DNA of 64,000 bases, taken from contig OZ220479.1 in NCBI GenBank assembly GCA_965115885.1, positions 2,170,001-2,234,000 of the forward strand, given 5' to 3'. The notes beneath the pieces are model-generated. The model was given only the letters and a program-made list of their open reading frames with translations. It searched no databases and was not told the DNA's origin. A program made the translations under genes and the position numbers. The number at the start of each line of letters is the position of its first letter. The first letter of the stretch is position 1. Source of the DNA: BD2-11 sp965115885 (GTDB lineage Bacteria; Gemmatimonadota; Gemmatimonadetes; Longimicrobiales; Gaopeijiaceae). This document shows, in pieces, positions 26,670-35,988 of the stretch.

Positions 26670-29515
26670 CCGTTTTCTGACGGGTTCGAGCGTTTCCGGG
26701 GTTCGAGCGTTTCCGGATCGATGGTGTCCGGCTCCAGTTCCATCGCCTTCTTCAGCTGGTCGATCTTGTAGCTCATCCAGCCGTTGCTCTCGACGAACGG
26801 CCGGCCATGCTTCCGGACCGCCAAGCCCTCCAGCCTGCGGAGGTTGTTCAGAGCTTTCGCCGCACTCCTCAGACCATAGACCTCGGCGGCGTTCTCCATC
26901 TTGCTCGTCAGCCGCTTGGCGTACGTCAGCTGCTCGTCCGAGGCCCGGAACCAGTCCCTGTTCGACTCGAAGTAGTTGTCGAACCCCTCGATGTCGCGAC
27001 GCTGCCACTGATCCCACCAGTTCCGGTCGTCGCTCAACGCGTCGGCCAGCTCCTCGGTGTACTTCACGGACTTCCAGGTTTCCGGTCTCTGGATGTCCCA
27101 GCCTTCCCCGTCCTCGGAGAGGACGCGGGTTCTCCTCTTGATCTCGGCCCGGAGCTCCGCGCCCATCGGGTCGAAGAGCTTCTGCGTACCCTCTTCGGTA
27201 CCGAATCCGAGCTCGCTACGGATCGCTTCCGCTTCTTCCCACTTCCGGCGAGTCAGCTCCGGATCCTCGTCCCAGTGCTTCGTCGCCCTGATCTCCTCGG
27301 GATCGTTGATCGCGTCTTCGGGGTTCCTGCGCTTCTCCCAATCGCGCTCGTCCACCTCGATCTGCTTGCGGGCGTCCGTGGGCTTCTCGCCGACACGGGC
27401 CGGCACCCCAGCTCCTCCCGCCGCTCTTGGCGGCGGCGGGAGCTCCGCGATGTCGCGAGCGAGCTTCGCCGCTCCCTCCCGGTCGCCGGCCCTTCTCGCC
27501 CTGTCCCTCGCGTCCTCGAGTTCCTCGCGGCGCTTGCGCCAAGCGGCGCGTTCGCCGCTCTCCTTGACCAGCTTGCTCGGCACCAGCCCGCCGACGTCGT
27601 CGAGCTGTTGACGGCTCGCGATCTTCATCCTGCTGTCGAGATCGGCCAGCACCGCGAGCGCGTAGGTGATCGGGTTCTCCCGGAGCCTCGCGTTGTTCGG
27701 GTCGTTCTTGATCCCGATCGCGATGATGTCCTTCACCGCATCGTGAACGAGCTGACGCTGGGCTCTGGTGGCCGGACCCCTCACGCCCTGGGGCGTGAGA
27801 CGGGCTCCGCCTTCGGCCGCGGCCTCGCCCTGTTGGCGCATGATCGCGACCGCCTCCCGTTCGGCGACGTCGCGTGCCTTGCCTTCGCCCATCACGTCCC
27901 GGACGATCCGCTCGAAGTTCCGGCCCGTGCGGACCATGCCGGTCTCGCGGCCGCTGGCGACGGCTTCCAGGATTCCGGCGCCAGTCGTGCGGCCGCGCAT
28001 CATCTTGGCGACCATGTCGGCGGCTCCGAAGAACTTCTCGGTGTCGATACCCCGAGGAGCCTGCTGGGTATCGAGACCGGCCTTATTGACGGCATCGAGA
28101 AAGGTCGCTCTTCTTCCTGCCTCCGGCGCCTGCTCCAGCGATTGGACGGCGTAGCCCAAGTCATCGAGCTGGTCTTTCAAGCCCTCGAGCCTCTTCACCG
28201 TCGAGTAGTGTTTCCGGGCGGCTCCACCACTGACTTCGTTCCGCAGTTGGGAGAGCTCCGTCGTCAGCTCGTCCAGCTGCCTGGCAACGCTTCTGGTCGC
28301 CAACGCGTAGCTCGCACGGTCCACGGTGCTGATGTCGGGCGACGCACGTTCCTGTAAAGCTCTCACACTCTCGACGCCCGATATCTGGTCCTCCAGCTTG
28401 GCAATCTTCTCGAAGATCCTCCTGCTCCTCAGCTGATCGGGCACTTCTCGTATCCAGCTTCCGACCCTGTTCAACTCCTTGTTGACCGTCGCGAGCGCGT
28501 CCCTCGCGTTCGCCGCGAGATCCGCAACGTTGCGTTGCTGCTTCTCGACCCAGTTGCGAAACGCCTCCGGGCTACTCCAGTCGCGGCGGGCGCTGGGACC
28601 TTCTTCTGCCATCGGGTCTTTGCCCGCTTGCTTCAGGGCGGCCTGCGTTTCGGGCAGGTTGCCGCCCTCCCGTGCGGCCGGATCGTCTTGGATCGACCAC
28701 ACTTCGTCGTCTCGCGCCCGATGCGGATCGTCTCTCGGGAGTTTCTCGCCGAAGGGCGTCTCTCTCGCCGCCATGTCCGAAGGGCTCCAGCCCTTCTGCA
28801 TGTGCTCCGGAGGCAGTTCGTAGTCGGATGGAGTGCCCTCCGGAAACTCCTCGTTCGCCCGCTTCTCCGAGACAATGTTGTCGATTTCGTCTTCGAGATC
28901 GGAGTCTGTGAGATCGTCCGTGAGCTTTGCGGGTCCGCGCCTCTGGGCTTGGATCAGGGGGCGGTCGTATCTCTGGGCCATCGGAGATTCGGCGATGGGC
29001 TTCACGACGGCCACGACGCTTTCGTCGATGAAACCACTCATCGCGCTCATCGCGTCCTCGCCCACTTCCCTCGCCACTGTCTCGGTCACGATTTCCTTCA
29101 GATCCCGCTCCACTACGTCCAGCTTTCTCTCGAAGAAGCCGGGCGTGCCCCTCAACCTCGTGATCTCCTGTTCGACGATCTCCTCGACCGCTCCCGGTCC
29201 GCCAGTGAGCTGGCATCCTCGGTGGAACCCCGTCATCTCGCCCGCGACATCGCGACCCGCGTACTCGAGTTCCTGCCGAAGTCTGGTCCCGGCTCCTTCG
29301 ACCGAAGCGGTGCCGGTGCCTTCAAACCGAGAGCCAAGCTCGGCGTCGGTCGTGTCCTCGCAGTGTGCGAGACAGGAGTCCTCGTCCGCCGCGTACTTGA
29401 GGCGCTGCGTATCCACGATGCTGTGTTCTTCCGGGGAGAAGCCGTGCACGAACATGTAGTTCGCGACTTCCTCGTCCGGCGCGGTCAGCATCCATTCGAC
29501 GGGATTCAGTCCCAT
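26666..29515 (-). CDS. Large orphan coiled-coil protein (949 residues)
   Basis: I do not recognise this protein. It lacks a signal peptide and membrane segments. An acidic N-terminal part (1-60) has a CLAHCED motif. Long helical regions follow (about 100-170 and 330-470) with heptad-like leucines, such as RIFEKIAKLEDQISGVESVRALQE. A more globular middle part (about 520-640) contains VHDAVKDIIAIGIKNDPNNARLRENPI. A glutamate/arginine-rich section comes next (660-760), and the C-terminal region has many WW and W-rich motifs (NWWDQWQRRD). Large orphans of this style occur in phage and integrative elements as polyvalent or structural proteins; that is an inference. The start at 29515 follows a GGAGGGGAGG stretch at about 13 bases. 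Its promoter region (29516-29732) is short. Confidence 0.75.
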   Translation of the reverse strand: MGLNPVEWMLTAPDEEVANYMFVHGFSPEEHSIVDTQRLKYAADEDSCLAHCEDTTDAELGSRFEGTGTASVEGAGTRLRQELEYAGRDVAGEMTGFHRGCQLTGGPGAVEEIVEQEITRLRGTPGFFERKLDVVERDLKEIVTETVAREVGEDAMSAMSGFIDESVVAVVKPIAESPMAQRYDRPLIQAQRRGPAKLTDDLTDSDLEDEIDNIVSEKRANEEFPEGTPSDYELPPEHMQKGWSPSDMAARETPFGEKLPRDDPHRARDDEVWSIQDDPAAREGGNLPETQAALKQAGKDPMAEEGPSARRDWSSPEAFRNWVEKQQRNVADLAANARDALATVNKELNRVGSWIREVPDQLRSRRIFEKIAKLEDQISGVESVRALQERASPDISTVDRASYALATRSVARQLDELTTELSQLRNEVSGGAARKHYSTVKRLEGLKDQLDDLGYAVQSLEQAPEAGRRATFLDAVNKAGLDTQQAPRGIDTEKFFGAADMVAKMMRGRTTGAGILEAVASGRETGMVRTGRNFERIVRDVMGEGKARDVAEREAVAIMRQQGEAAAEGGARLTPQGVRGPATRAQRQLVHDAVKDIIAIGIKNDPNNARLRENPITYALAVLADLDSRMKIASRQQLDDVGGLVPSKLVKESGERAAWRKRREELEDARDRARRAGDREGAAKLARDIAELPPPPRAAGGAGVPARVGEKPTDARKQIEVDERDWEKRRNPEDAINDPEEIRATKHWDEDPELTRRKWEEAEAIRSELGFGTEEGTQKLFDPMGAELRAEIKRRTRVLSEDGEGWDIQRPETWKSVKYTEELADALSDDRNWWDQWQRRDIEGFDNYFESNRDWFRASDEQLTYAKRLTSKMENAAEVYGLRSAAKALNNLRRLEGLAVRKHGRPFVESNGWMSYKIDQLKKAMELEPDTIDPETLEPRKRSNPSENG

Positions 29516-29732
29516 ACTTTTTGAACGACCTCCCCTCCAAACCCTGGCATGACCGACATCTTCGATGCCCAGAACCCCGACATCCATCTCGTCCGTTCGG
29601 CACATGCCGCCCAAGGACGGGCAACCGACCCTAACGGAGACGCAACGTTAGCCTGTCGGTGGCCAGATCCACCACCGATTCGTATCGAACGCGATAGTCC
29701 ATCGGCATCCGGCTGGTCTGGAGTCGCGCCGC

Positions 29733-32294
29733 CTACTGCGCGAACTCGCGCAGGGTCGCCAAGGGCCTGCGACGCAGGACGTCCCGGCTGTTGGCGAGCC
29801 CGGTGACCACGGTCAGGACGACCACCCCCAGCCAGACGCCGGCGACGCGCCCGACCGGCAGGTGGAAATCGAGCTCGAAGAGAAACTCGACCAGCGCCCA
29901 CGCGGAGCACGCGCCCAGCAACGTGCCCGCGAACCCGGCGAGCGTTCCCAGGCTCGCGTATTCGGCGAGCAGAACCCGGCGCACCAGCGCTGGACGCGCG
30001 CCCAGCGTCTTCAAGAGGGCGCCCTCGCGCATCCTCTGGTAGCGGGAAGTCGAGAGCGAGCCGACCAGCACGGCCACGCCGGCGAGGACGAGGAAGAGGG
30101 CGAGAAAGCGGAGGGCCCCGCCCACGCGGCCGAGAATGGCGTCGAGCGCTTCCTGGACGAGCGCCAAGTCGAGCACCGAAACGTTGGGGAGACCGAGCAC
30201 CAAGTCGCGTTGCATGCGCGCTCGGGCGTCGGGGTCGGCGATGCGGGCGAGACCCAGGTAGCTGCGCGGAGCTTGGTCGAAGACGCCGGGCTCGGCGACC
30301 ACCAGAAAATTGACGTCGAAGCGCTCCCAGTCGACGCGACGCAGGTTCTCCACCGTGGTGGGAACGGAGACGCCCTGAACGTCCCAGGTGATGCGGTCCC
30401 CGATGCCGACGCCCAGGTCGTCTGCCAGATCGGCGTCGAGGGAAACGCCGTCGGGCGAAGCGTCGCCGTTGTCGGCGGCGCCCCGCCTTTCCCCCCACCA
30501 GCGGCCGGCCGCCAGTTCTTCGGAGTCGGAGAGCTCGGCGCGCGAGGTGTTGCGGTAGAGGCGCCGCACCGCCCAGCGCGCCGGACCGCCGTCGGAGCGG
30601 TCGCGCAGGATCTCCGCGGCCGGGCGGCCGTTCAGGCTGGCGATGCGGGCCGGCACCACGGCGGTCATCTCGACCGCGCCGCCCCCGGCCCGCGCCACCA
30701 GCTCGCTCACTCCGTCCCGCTGGTCGGGCCGGACGTCGAAGAAAAGCAGGTTGGGCCGATCCCGCCCGGCGTCCGCGGAGAGCGCGCGGACCAGACTGGA
30801 CTGCACCGTGAGCACGTTGGTGACGAGGAAGGCTCCCAGGCCGAGCGCGAGCAGAACCGCCGTGGTCTGGTTCTGGGGCCGGAACAGGTTGGCGATCCCT
30901 TGGCGCACGGCGTAGGAGGCGCTTTTGGGGAAGTGGCGCCGGGTCAGGCGGACGAGGGCGTGCGCGGTGAAGAAGAGGAGCAGCAGGACGACGCTCAGTC
31001 CGGCGGCGAAGGCGAGGCCGTGTTCGGGCTCGGGGGCCTGCCAGAGGCTGAGCAGCAGCAACACCCCGACCAGCGCGCCGATGGCGAGCGCGCGCTCGAT
31101 CCGCGCGCGCGCGTCCATCCCCGGCCGAAAGTCGACGCGCAGCGCTTGGAGAGGGGCGATGCCGCGGATGCGCAGGAGCGGGACGAGCGCGAACAGGGTG
31201 GCGGCCGCCACTCCCGTCGCCAGCCCCGCGGCCACCGCGGCCGCGTCCACGCGCGGCTCGATCGTCACCGGCAACACGTCCGCGACCAGCAGGGGCACGA
31301 GGCGCTGCAATCCGATCCCGCCCGCCGCCCCCGCACCCGAACCGATCAGCCCCAGCGCGACCGCATGGAGGAGGTAGGCGCCGAAGACGTTCCGCTCGCT
31401 CGCGCCGATGCAACGCAGCACCGCGATCGCCGGGGTCTTCTCCTTGACGTACACGTGGATCGCGCTGGCGGCGCCGATGCCCCCGAGCAGCAGCGCGGTC
31501 AACCCCACGATTCTCAGGAACCAAGCGAGCACGCGCGTGCCCCGGGTGAGGTTCCTGGCTTGGTCTTGGGCGGTCACCGAGGCGACCGCTTGGTTGCGGA
31601 AGAAACGCCAGTGGCGATCCTCCACGTCCTCGGGGTCCCGCCCGGCGGGCATGCGCAGGTAGATGTGGTGGCGGGCGACGCTGCCGAACTCGAGCAGTCC
31701 GCTGGCGGCGAGCCCGCTGGCGGCGACGAAGACGCGCGGGCCGATGGCGCTCTGGAAGCCGATGTCGGTGGGCAGGCCGCGCACGGTGCCCAAAACGACG
31801 AAGGACGAACCGCCCACCTGCAGGGTGTCGCCCACGCCCGCGCCCAGCTGGACGGGAATCGCCTCGTCCACGATCGCGACCCCGTCCTCGCCCAGTCGAG
31901 ACCAGATCCCCGGGGGCTCGGTCTCCACCCGCCCGTAGAGCGGGAATCCTCCCTCCACCCCCCGCACCTGGGTCAGCCGGGCGGCTCCGGTGCCCGGCGC
32001 GTACACCATGCTCACCAGCCCGGTGACCCGGGAGAGCGCCCCGCCCTCGGCGACCGCCGAGTCGGCGATGGCGCGCACGCTGTCGGAGATGGGCGCGTTC
32101 GAGGTGAGGCGCAGGTCGGCGCCCAGCAGGAGCTGCGATTCCTCCCGTATGGAACGGACCACGTCGCCGCTGAAGGAGTGCACCGCCACCAGCGCGGCGA
32201 CCCCGAGCGCCACGGAGACGGCGTAGGTCCCGATGCGGCGCGTGCCCGCGCGGCCCTCCCGCCAAGCGAGCCGCAGCGCGAAGGGGATCGTCAT
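29733..32294 (-). CDS. FtsX-type ABC transporter permease (MacB/YbbP-like)
   Basis: The 853-residue permease has the duplicated FtsX/MacB_PCD arrangement: a first membrane helix near residues 20-45, a large periplasmic domain (50-240), and a block of three helices (260-390). Further helices (430-500) are followed by a second periplasmic domain (530-720) and three C-terminal helices. Motifs such as AVLRCIGASERNVFGAYL and LLKTLGARPALVRRVLL are the coupling segments. YbbP-like permeases of this size act with a YbbA/LolD-like ATPase in envelope lipid or lipoprotein handling. The start overlaps the ATPase stop (ATGA). Confidence 0.88.
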   Translation of the reverse strand: MTIPFALRLAWREGRAGTRRIGTYAVSVALGVAALVAVHSFSGDVVRSIREESQLLLGADLRLTSNAPISDSVRAIADSAVAEGGALSRVTGLVSMVYAPGTGAARLTQVRGVEGGFPLYGRVETEPPGIWSRLGEDGVAIVDEAIPVQLGAGVGDTLQVGGSSFVVLGTVRGLPTDIGFQSAIGPRVFVAASGLAASGLLEFGSVARHHIYLRMPAGRDPEDVEDRHWRFFRNQAVASVTAQDQARNLTRGTRVLAWFLRIVGLTALLLGGIGAASAIHVYVKEKTPAIAVLRCIGASERNVFGAYLLHAVALGLIGSGAGAAGGIGLQRLVPLLVADVLPVTIEPRVDAAAVAAGLATGVAAATLFALVPLLRIRGIAPLQALRVDFRPGMDARARIERALAIGALVGVLLLLSLWQAPEPEHGLAFAAGLSVVLLLLFFTAHALVRLTRRHFPKSASYAVRQGIANLFRPQNQTTAVLLALGLGAFLVTNVLTVQSSLVRALSADAGRDRPNLLFFDVRPDQRDGVSELVARAGGGAVEMTAVVPARIASLNGRPAAEILRDRSDGGPARWAVRRLYRNTSRAELSDSEELAAGRWWGERRGAADNGDASPDGVSLDADLADDLGVGIGDRITWDVQGVSVPTTVENLRRVDWERFDVNFLVVAEPGVFDQAPRSYLGLARIADPDARARMQRDLVLGLPNVSVLDLALVQEALDAILGRVGGALRFLALFLVLAGVAVLVGSLSTSRYQRMREGALLKTLGARPALVRRVLLAEYASLGTLAGFAGTLLGACSAWALVEFLFELDFHLPVGRVAGVWLGVVVLTVVTGLANSRDVLRRRPLATLREFAQ

Positions 32295-32989
32295 CCGCTC
32301 CCGCGGCGGTCCGATTCGACGCGGCCGTCCCGCAGGGCGATCACGCGCCGGGCGCGGGCGGCCAACTCCAGGTCGTGGGTCGCGAGCACGACGGTGGTGC
32401 GACACTCCCGGTTGAGGTCCTCCATCAGCTCGACCACCATCGCCCCGGCCGCCGAGTCCAGGTTGCCGGTGGGCTCGTCCGCGAAGAGCACCCGCGGCCG
32501 GTTGGCGAAGGCGCGGGCGAGCGCGACCCGCTGTTGCTCGCCCCCGGAAAGCTGGGCCGGGTAGTGGCGCATGCGTTGCGCGAGCCCCACCCGGTCGAGC
32601 AGCTCGCGCGCCCGCGCGCGGCGCCCCGCCGCCCGCGCCGACGTCCCGCGCGGGGCCAGCTCCAGCGGCACCATCACGTTCTCGAGCGCCGTGAGGGTCG
32701 GAAGCAGATGGAAGGCTTGGAAGACGAAGCCCACCTTCTCCGCCCGGAACGCGGCCCGCTCGTCGGCGGTAAGGGTCGACAGCCGCTCGCCGCCCAGGCT
32801 GACGGCGCCGGTCGTGGGGGCGTCCAGCCCCGCGAGCAGCCCCAGCAGGGTGGTCTTGCCGCTTCCCGAGGGACCCGTCAGGGCGACGAAGTCCCTCTCG
32901 CGGACGCTCAGATCGACGTCGCGCAGAACGACCAGCGCGCGGCTGCCGCGCCCGTACGTTTTGCTCACACCTTCGGCGACGATCATCAT
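32291..32989 (-). CDS. ABC transporter ATPase (LolD/YbbA-like)
   Basis: The 232-residue ATPase has Walker A GPSGSGKTT, signature LSGGEQQR, Walker B VLFADEPTGNLD and an H-loop in LATHDLELA. The PTGNLD form is typical of MacB/LolD/FtsE-type mechanotransmission ATPases, matching the FtsX-type permease encoded next. The ATG at 32989 is used because similarity starts there; the upstream open frame is composed of low-complexity residues. Its start codon overlaps, on the opposite strand, the ATG of the divergent esterase gene. Confidence 0.88.
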   Translation of the reverse strand: MMIVAEGVSKTYGRGSRALVVLRDVDLSVRERDFVALTGPSGSGKTTLLGLLAGLDAPTTGAVSLGGERLSTLTADERAAFRAEKVGFVFQAFHLLPTLTALENVMVPLELAPRGTSARAAGRRARARELLDRVGLAQRMRHYPAQLSGGEQQRVALARAFANRPRVLFADEPTGNLDSAAGAMVVELMEDLNRECRTTVVLATHDLELAARARRVIALRDGRVESDRRGSG

Positions 32990-33725
32990 GTGGAGACGCC
33001 TGACGGCAGTCGGTCTGCTCGCGCTCCCGCCCGCGTGCGGGGGGGCGGAGAACCCCGGAGCGGTACGTTCGCCGGACCGGGAGGTTCCGGCAACGGACGC
33101 CGCCCCGCGCGCGGACGCGGTCCTCCCGGATACGGAGCGCGACATCGTTCTCTTTCTGGGCACGAGCCTGACGGAGGGCTACGGCCTCGACGCCCCGGAG
33201 GAGCACGCCTTCCCCGCGAGGATCCAGGAGCGCATCGACCGGGCCGGACTTCCCTTCCGGGTGGTGAACGCCGGCCTCGGCGGCGACACCAGCGCGGGAG
33301 GCCTCGGCCGCCTGGAGTGGCTGCTGCGCATGCCGGTGCGCGTACTCGTGATCGAGCTGGGCGCCAACGACGGCCTGCGGGGCCAGAACGTCGACGCCCT
33401 GCGCGACAACCTGCTGGCCGTCGTCCGCCGGACCCGCGCGCGACACCCGGAGGCGGAGATCCTGCTGGCGGGCATGCAAGCGCCCCCCAACTTGGGCGAG
33501 CGCTACGCCGCGCGTTTCCGCGCCGTCTTCCCCGAGGTGGCCCGCGAGGCGGACGTCGCCCTCGTCCCGTTCCTCCTCGAGGGCGTGGGCGGAGTCCGCG
33601 AACTCAACCAAGCCGACGGCATTCATCCCTCGGTCGAGGGCCACGAGATCGTCGCCGGCACCGTCTGGGCCAGCCTCGAACCGGTGCTGACGGGCCTCGC
33701 CTCCCGGCCCGGCGACGCGCGTTGA
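32988..33725 (+). CDS. TesA/TAP-like GDSL esterase lipoprotein
   Basis: The 245-residue SGNH hydrolase has block I as FLGTSLTEGYGL with the nucleophilic serine. A block II glycine is in NAGLGGDTSAGGL, block III is ELGANDGLRG, and block V is ADGIHPSVEGH with the Asp-His pair. This is the thioesterase I/arylesterase subgroup. The N-terminus LTAVGLLALPPACGG is a lipoprotein signal with a cysteine at about residue 17, so the enzyme is probably anchored to a membrane. The ATG at 32988 has no clear ribosome binding site and overlaps the start of the divergent ATPase gene. Confidence 0.85.
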   Translation: MWRRLTAVGLLALPPACGGAENPGAVRSPDREVPATDAAPRADAVLPDTERDIVLFLGTSLTEGYGLDAPEEHAFPARIQERIDRAGLPFRVVNAGLGGDTSAGGLGRLEWLLRMPVRVLVIELGANDGLRGQNVDALRDNLLAVVRRTRARHPEAEILLAGMQAPPNLGERYAARFRAVFPEVAREADVALVPFLLEGVGGVRELNQADGIHPSVEGHEIVAGTVWASLEPVLTGLASRPGDAR

Positions 33726-33843
33726 CCCGCCGCCTCCGTCCTCGGTACCGTGACGTTCGCCGCGACGCCCGTAGGCGGGGCCCGTCCGCCCGAACGCCGC
33801 CTACGAGGACTCGCGCATCCCTTTCCCGGCCCAGGAGTCCCTC

Positions 33844-34353
33844 ATGGCGGTGAAGTTCTTCGGCTTCCTCGCGGCGGTCTTCGCTTCGCTCATCCTCGTC
33901 GGGCTCGTCCTCCCCGGCACCTGGGAGGTCGAGCGCTCGCTGGAGGTGTCGGCCGACCCGGAGCGGGTGTTCGCCTACGTCAACGACGTGTCGCTCTGGG
34001 AGGCGTGGACCGACTGGCCGGAGACCGCCGCGGAACGCTTCGGTCCCGCCAGCGGAACCGGCGCGGGGCGCAGTTGGAACGATCCGGAGATCGGCGACGG
34101 CCTTTTCACCATCGTGGAGAGCGTCGCCGGAGAACGGGTTCGCTACCGGGTGGAAGTGCAGAGCGGATCGATGGTCACCGAAGGGACCATCGACCTGGAT
34201 CCTGTCGAGGGCGGAACCCGGATCACTTGGCGCGAGACCGGAGACTTCGGCTGGAACCCCATCCTGGGCTACGTGGCGCGCGCCATGGACCGCCTGCAGG
34301 GGCGGGAGCTGGAGGTGGGGCTGGAACGCCTGCGGGAGGCGAGTGCGCCCTGA
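33844..34353 (+). CDS. SRPBCC-family (polyketide cyclase-like) membrane-anchored protein
   Basis: The 169-residue protein has an N-terminal helix (residues 5-22) and then a START/SRPBCC fold. VERSLEVSADPERVFAYVND is the first strand-helix unit, FTIVESVAGERVRYRVEV and GTIDLDPVEGGTRITWRE are the central strands, and the C-terminal helix carries LQGRELEVGLERL. Proteins of this kind bind small hydrophobic ligands; the ligand here is unknown. ATG at 33844 is the first in-frame start. The 250 bases after it contain no gene I can support. Confidence 0.85.
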   Translation: MAVKFFGFLAAVFASLILVGLVLPGTWEVERSLEVSADPERVFAYVNDVSLWEAWTDWPETAAERFGPASGTGAGRSWNDPEIGDGLFTIVESVAGERVRYRVEVQSGSMVTEGTIDLDPVEGGTRITWRETGDFGWNPILGYVARAMDRLQGRELEVGLERLREASAP

Positions 34354-34603
34354 CGGGGCTCCCGCCCGCCGGGATCGAGGGTTGCGGTCGGCGGGAACCA
34401 GCTCGGCTGGAGCTAAGAGCTAGAACTCATCCAATCCCCCTTCGTGTTCCTCCGGGGAAAGACGTTCCTTCAAGGCCCTGCTTCTTCCTCCAACCGCCTT
34501 TCCAGCTCCTCGATCCGCATGAGCTCTTCGTAGCGCTCTTCATCCCAGCTCCTTTTGCCCCTCGCTCCTGAACACCCTAGGCGAGCTGGCGCGTTCGAAG
34601 CGC

Positions 34604-35203
34604 TCACGGTGCGCGCCGGGTGCTGCCGTCTGCGTTGAGGACGATGCGCCCTTCGCCCTCCGGCACGGGATCGAAGGCGAAGGCCCTCGAGAGCTGCGCC
34701 ACGCCGGTGATCGTGCGAACGACGGCGAAGGCCGCGACATTCGCCGATGGGAAGGCCTCCATCAGTCGGCGAACACACGCGTGAAGGGTCGCACCACTGG
34801 TGATCACGTCGTCCACGACCGTGATCCTGTCGCCAAAGGAATCGAACCCAAGGTCAGGCGGCACCGAGAGGACGATGGTCGCGTAGTGGCGTTCCTCCGT
34901 CGGTCGGTCTCCAAGGGACCATGCGGATTTCGGCACCTTTTCGCACCGACGAAGGCACTCCCTTCGCATCCCAAGCCCTTCCGCCTCCATGGACCGCACC
35001 AGCTCGACGGTCGTCGACCGCGGTTCACCTTCCCTCGCCCGGGGGGCGTGGCCGGGCGCCGGGACGAGCCCGACTTCGGAGCCGATGCAGGTGGGGAACA
35101 AGCCGCGTCCGCGATCGGACGCCAACCACGACGCGATGTTCCTGATTCTCTCCGGCTCGGAGCGCTTGATGTCCATGACGAGATCCCAGCCCTGGCGGGT
35201 CAT
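34604..35203 (-). CDS. Phosphoribosyltransferase-domain protein (ComF-like)
   Basis: The 199-residue protein ends with a type I phosphoribosyltransferase fold. The PRPP-binding loop is ITVVDDVITSGATLHA (two aspartates followed by TSGAT) near residues 138-153. The N-terminal part has VGLVPAPGHAP, where ComF proteins have a similar strand-loop. It lacks the ComF zinc finger and the enzyme substrate lid, so catalysis is not assured. It lies 64 bases behind a DprA-like gene. In RqlHI/PsyrTA modules a phosphoribosyltransferase-helicase protein is paired with a DprA-like protein; here the helicase is missing. The start at 35203 follows GGAG at nine bases. Confidence 0.75.
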   Translation of the reverse strand: MTRQGWDLVMDIKRSEPERIRNIASWLASDRGRGLFPTCIGSEVGLVPAPGHAPRAREGEPRSTTVELVRSMEAEGLGMRRECLRRCEKVPKSAWSLGDRPTEERHYATIVLSVPPDLGFDSFGDRITVVDDVITSGATLHACVRRLMEAFPSANVAAFAVVRTITGVAQLSRAFAFDPVPEGEGRIVLNADGSTRRAP

Positions 35204-35267
35204 GGCTGTGTCTCCGGGGCGCGGCCGACCCGGACGGTACGCGGCTACGGAGCCGAACGGAACGCCC

Positions 35268-35969
35268 TCAGAACGGCAGGTCGTCCGCCCGTGAAGCCGA
35301 CCCGACGCTCCGGCAGGGGAGGTCGTCAAGGACGAGCGGGAGCGTCCGCGCATCGAAGCTGAACGCCCCGTAACGAATCATCTCGTCGGCCCAGTCCGGC
35401 GACTGTCTCTCGAGCGACCGCTTGGGAAAGAGGACGGGCCGCCCGAGCCTGATCGCCTCCCATCCCTGGTGCCTCGTCCCGCTGTTGGTGGCCGCCTCGA
35501 CGATCAGCGTGGCGGCCGACAGGAGGGCCATGGTCTTGTTGCGCAGAGGGAAGTTCGACCTTTGCGGCGTCTGACCGCACGGAAACTGAGAGACCAGCAG
35601 GTGCTTCTCCCCGATCGCGTCCTGGAGACTTCTGTTTCGCATCACCGCGTACCGATCCAGCGACGTGCCGAGGACGCCCACCGTCTTGCCGCCATTGTCC
35701 ATCGCCACCTCATGGGCCACGGAGTCGATCCCCAACGCCAGCCCGCTCACCACCGTCACACGGTGCGACACCAGCACCTCGGTGATCCGCCGGGCCAACT
35801 CCAGTCCCTCGGCCGATGCCCGCCGGGACCCCACCACGGCGATGCGCAAGCCGCCCTCCAACAGAGACGCGTCGCCGCGCAGAAAGAGCTCGCGAGGGGC
35901 GGCCTTCGACTCGAACTCGTTGAGCGGCCCCAGCACGTCGCTGGGCGCCACGGTCCTCGACGGGCTCAT
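35268..35969 (-). CDS. DprA/Smf-like nucleotide-binding protein
   Basis: The 233-residue protein has the Rossmann-like DprA core: IAVVGSRRAS, then VTVVSGLALGIDSVAH (the SGxAxGID motif), VGVLGTSLDRY, SNFPLRNKTMALLSAATLIVEA and GRPVLFP. It has neither the N-terminal SAM domain nor the C-terminal winged helix of true competence DprA. The start at 35969 follows GAGGGGCGAAA and lies 19 bases behind the rho stop codon. Shortened DprA-like proteins next to phosphoribosyltransferases act as antitoxins in RqlHI/PsyrTA systems, so a defence or toxin-antitoxin role is plausible here (inference). Confidence 0.82.
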   Translation of the reverse strand: MSPSRTVAPSDVLGPLNEFESKAAPRELFLRGDASLLEGGLRIAVVGSRRASAEGLELARRITEVLVSHRVTVVSGLALGIDSVAHEVAMDNGGKTVGVLGTSLDRYAVMRNRSLQDAIGEKHLLVSQFPCGQTPQRSNFPLRNKTMALLSAATLIVEAATNSGTRHQGWEAIRLGRPVLFPKRSLERQSPDWADEMIRYGAFSFDARTLPLVLDDLPCRSVGSASRADDLPF

Positions 35970-35988
35970 TTTCGCCCCTCGGCTACGG

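Noticed and set aside
33150..33185. GTS instead of GDS in the esterase block I motif
   Set aside because: The serine nucleophile is kept, and FLGTSLTxGxGL variants are, to my knowledge, common in this TesA subgroup, so it is not a missing catalytic residue.
34470..34600. Short acidic helical peptide frame (DEERYEELMRIEELERRLEEEAG) behind the phosphoribosyltransferase
   Set aside because: It looks coding in composition, but no start codon is available in frame near a ribosome binding site. It may be a relic and cannot be supported as a gene.
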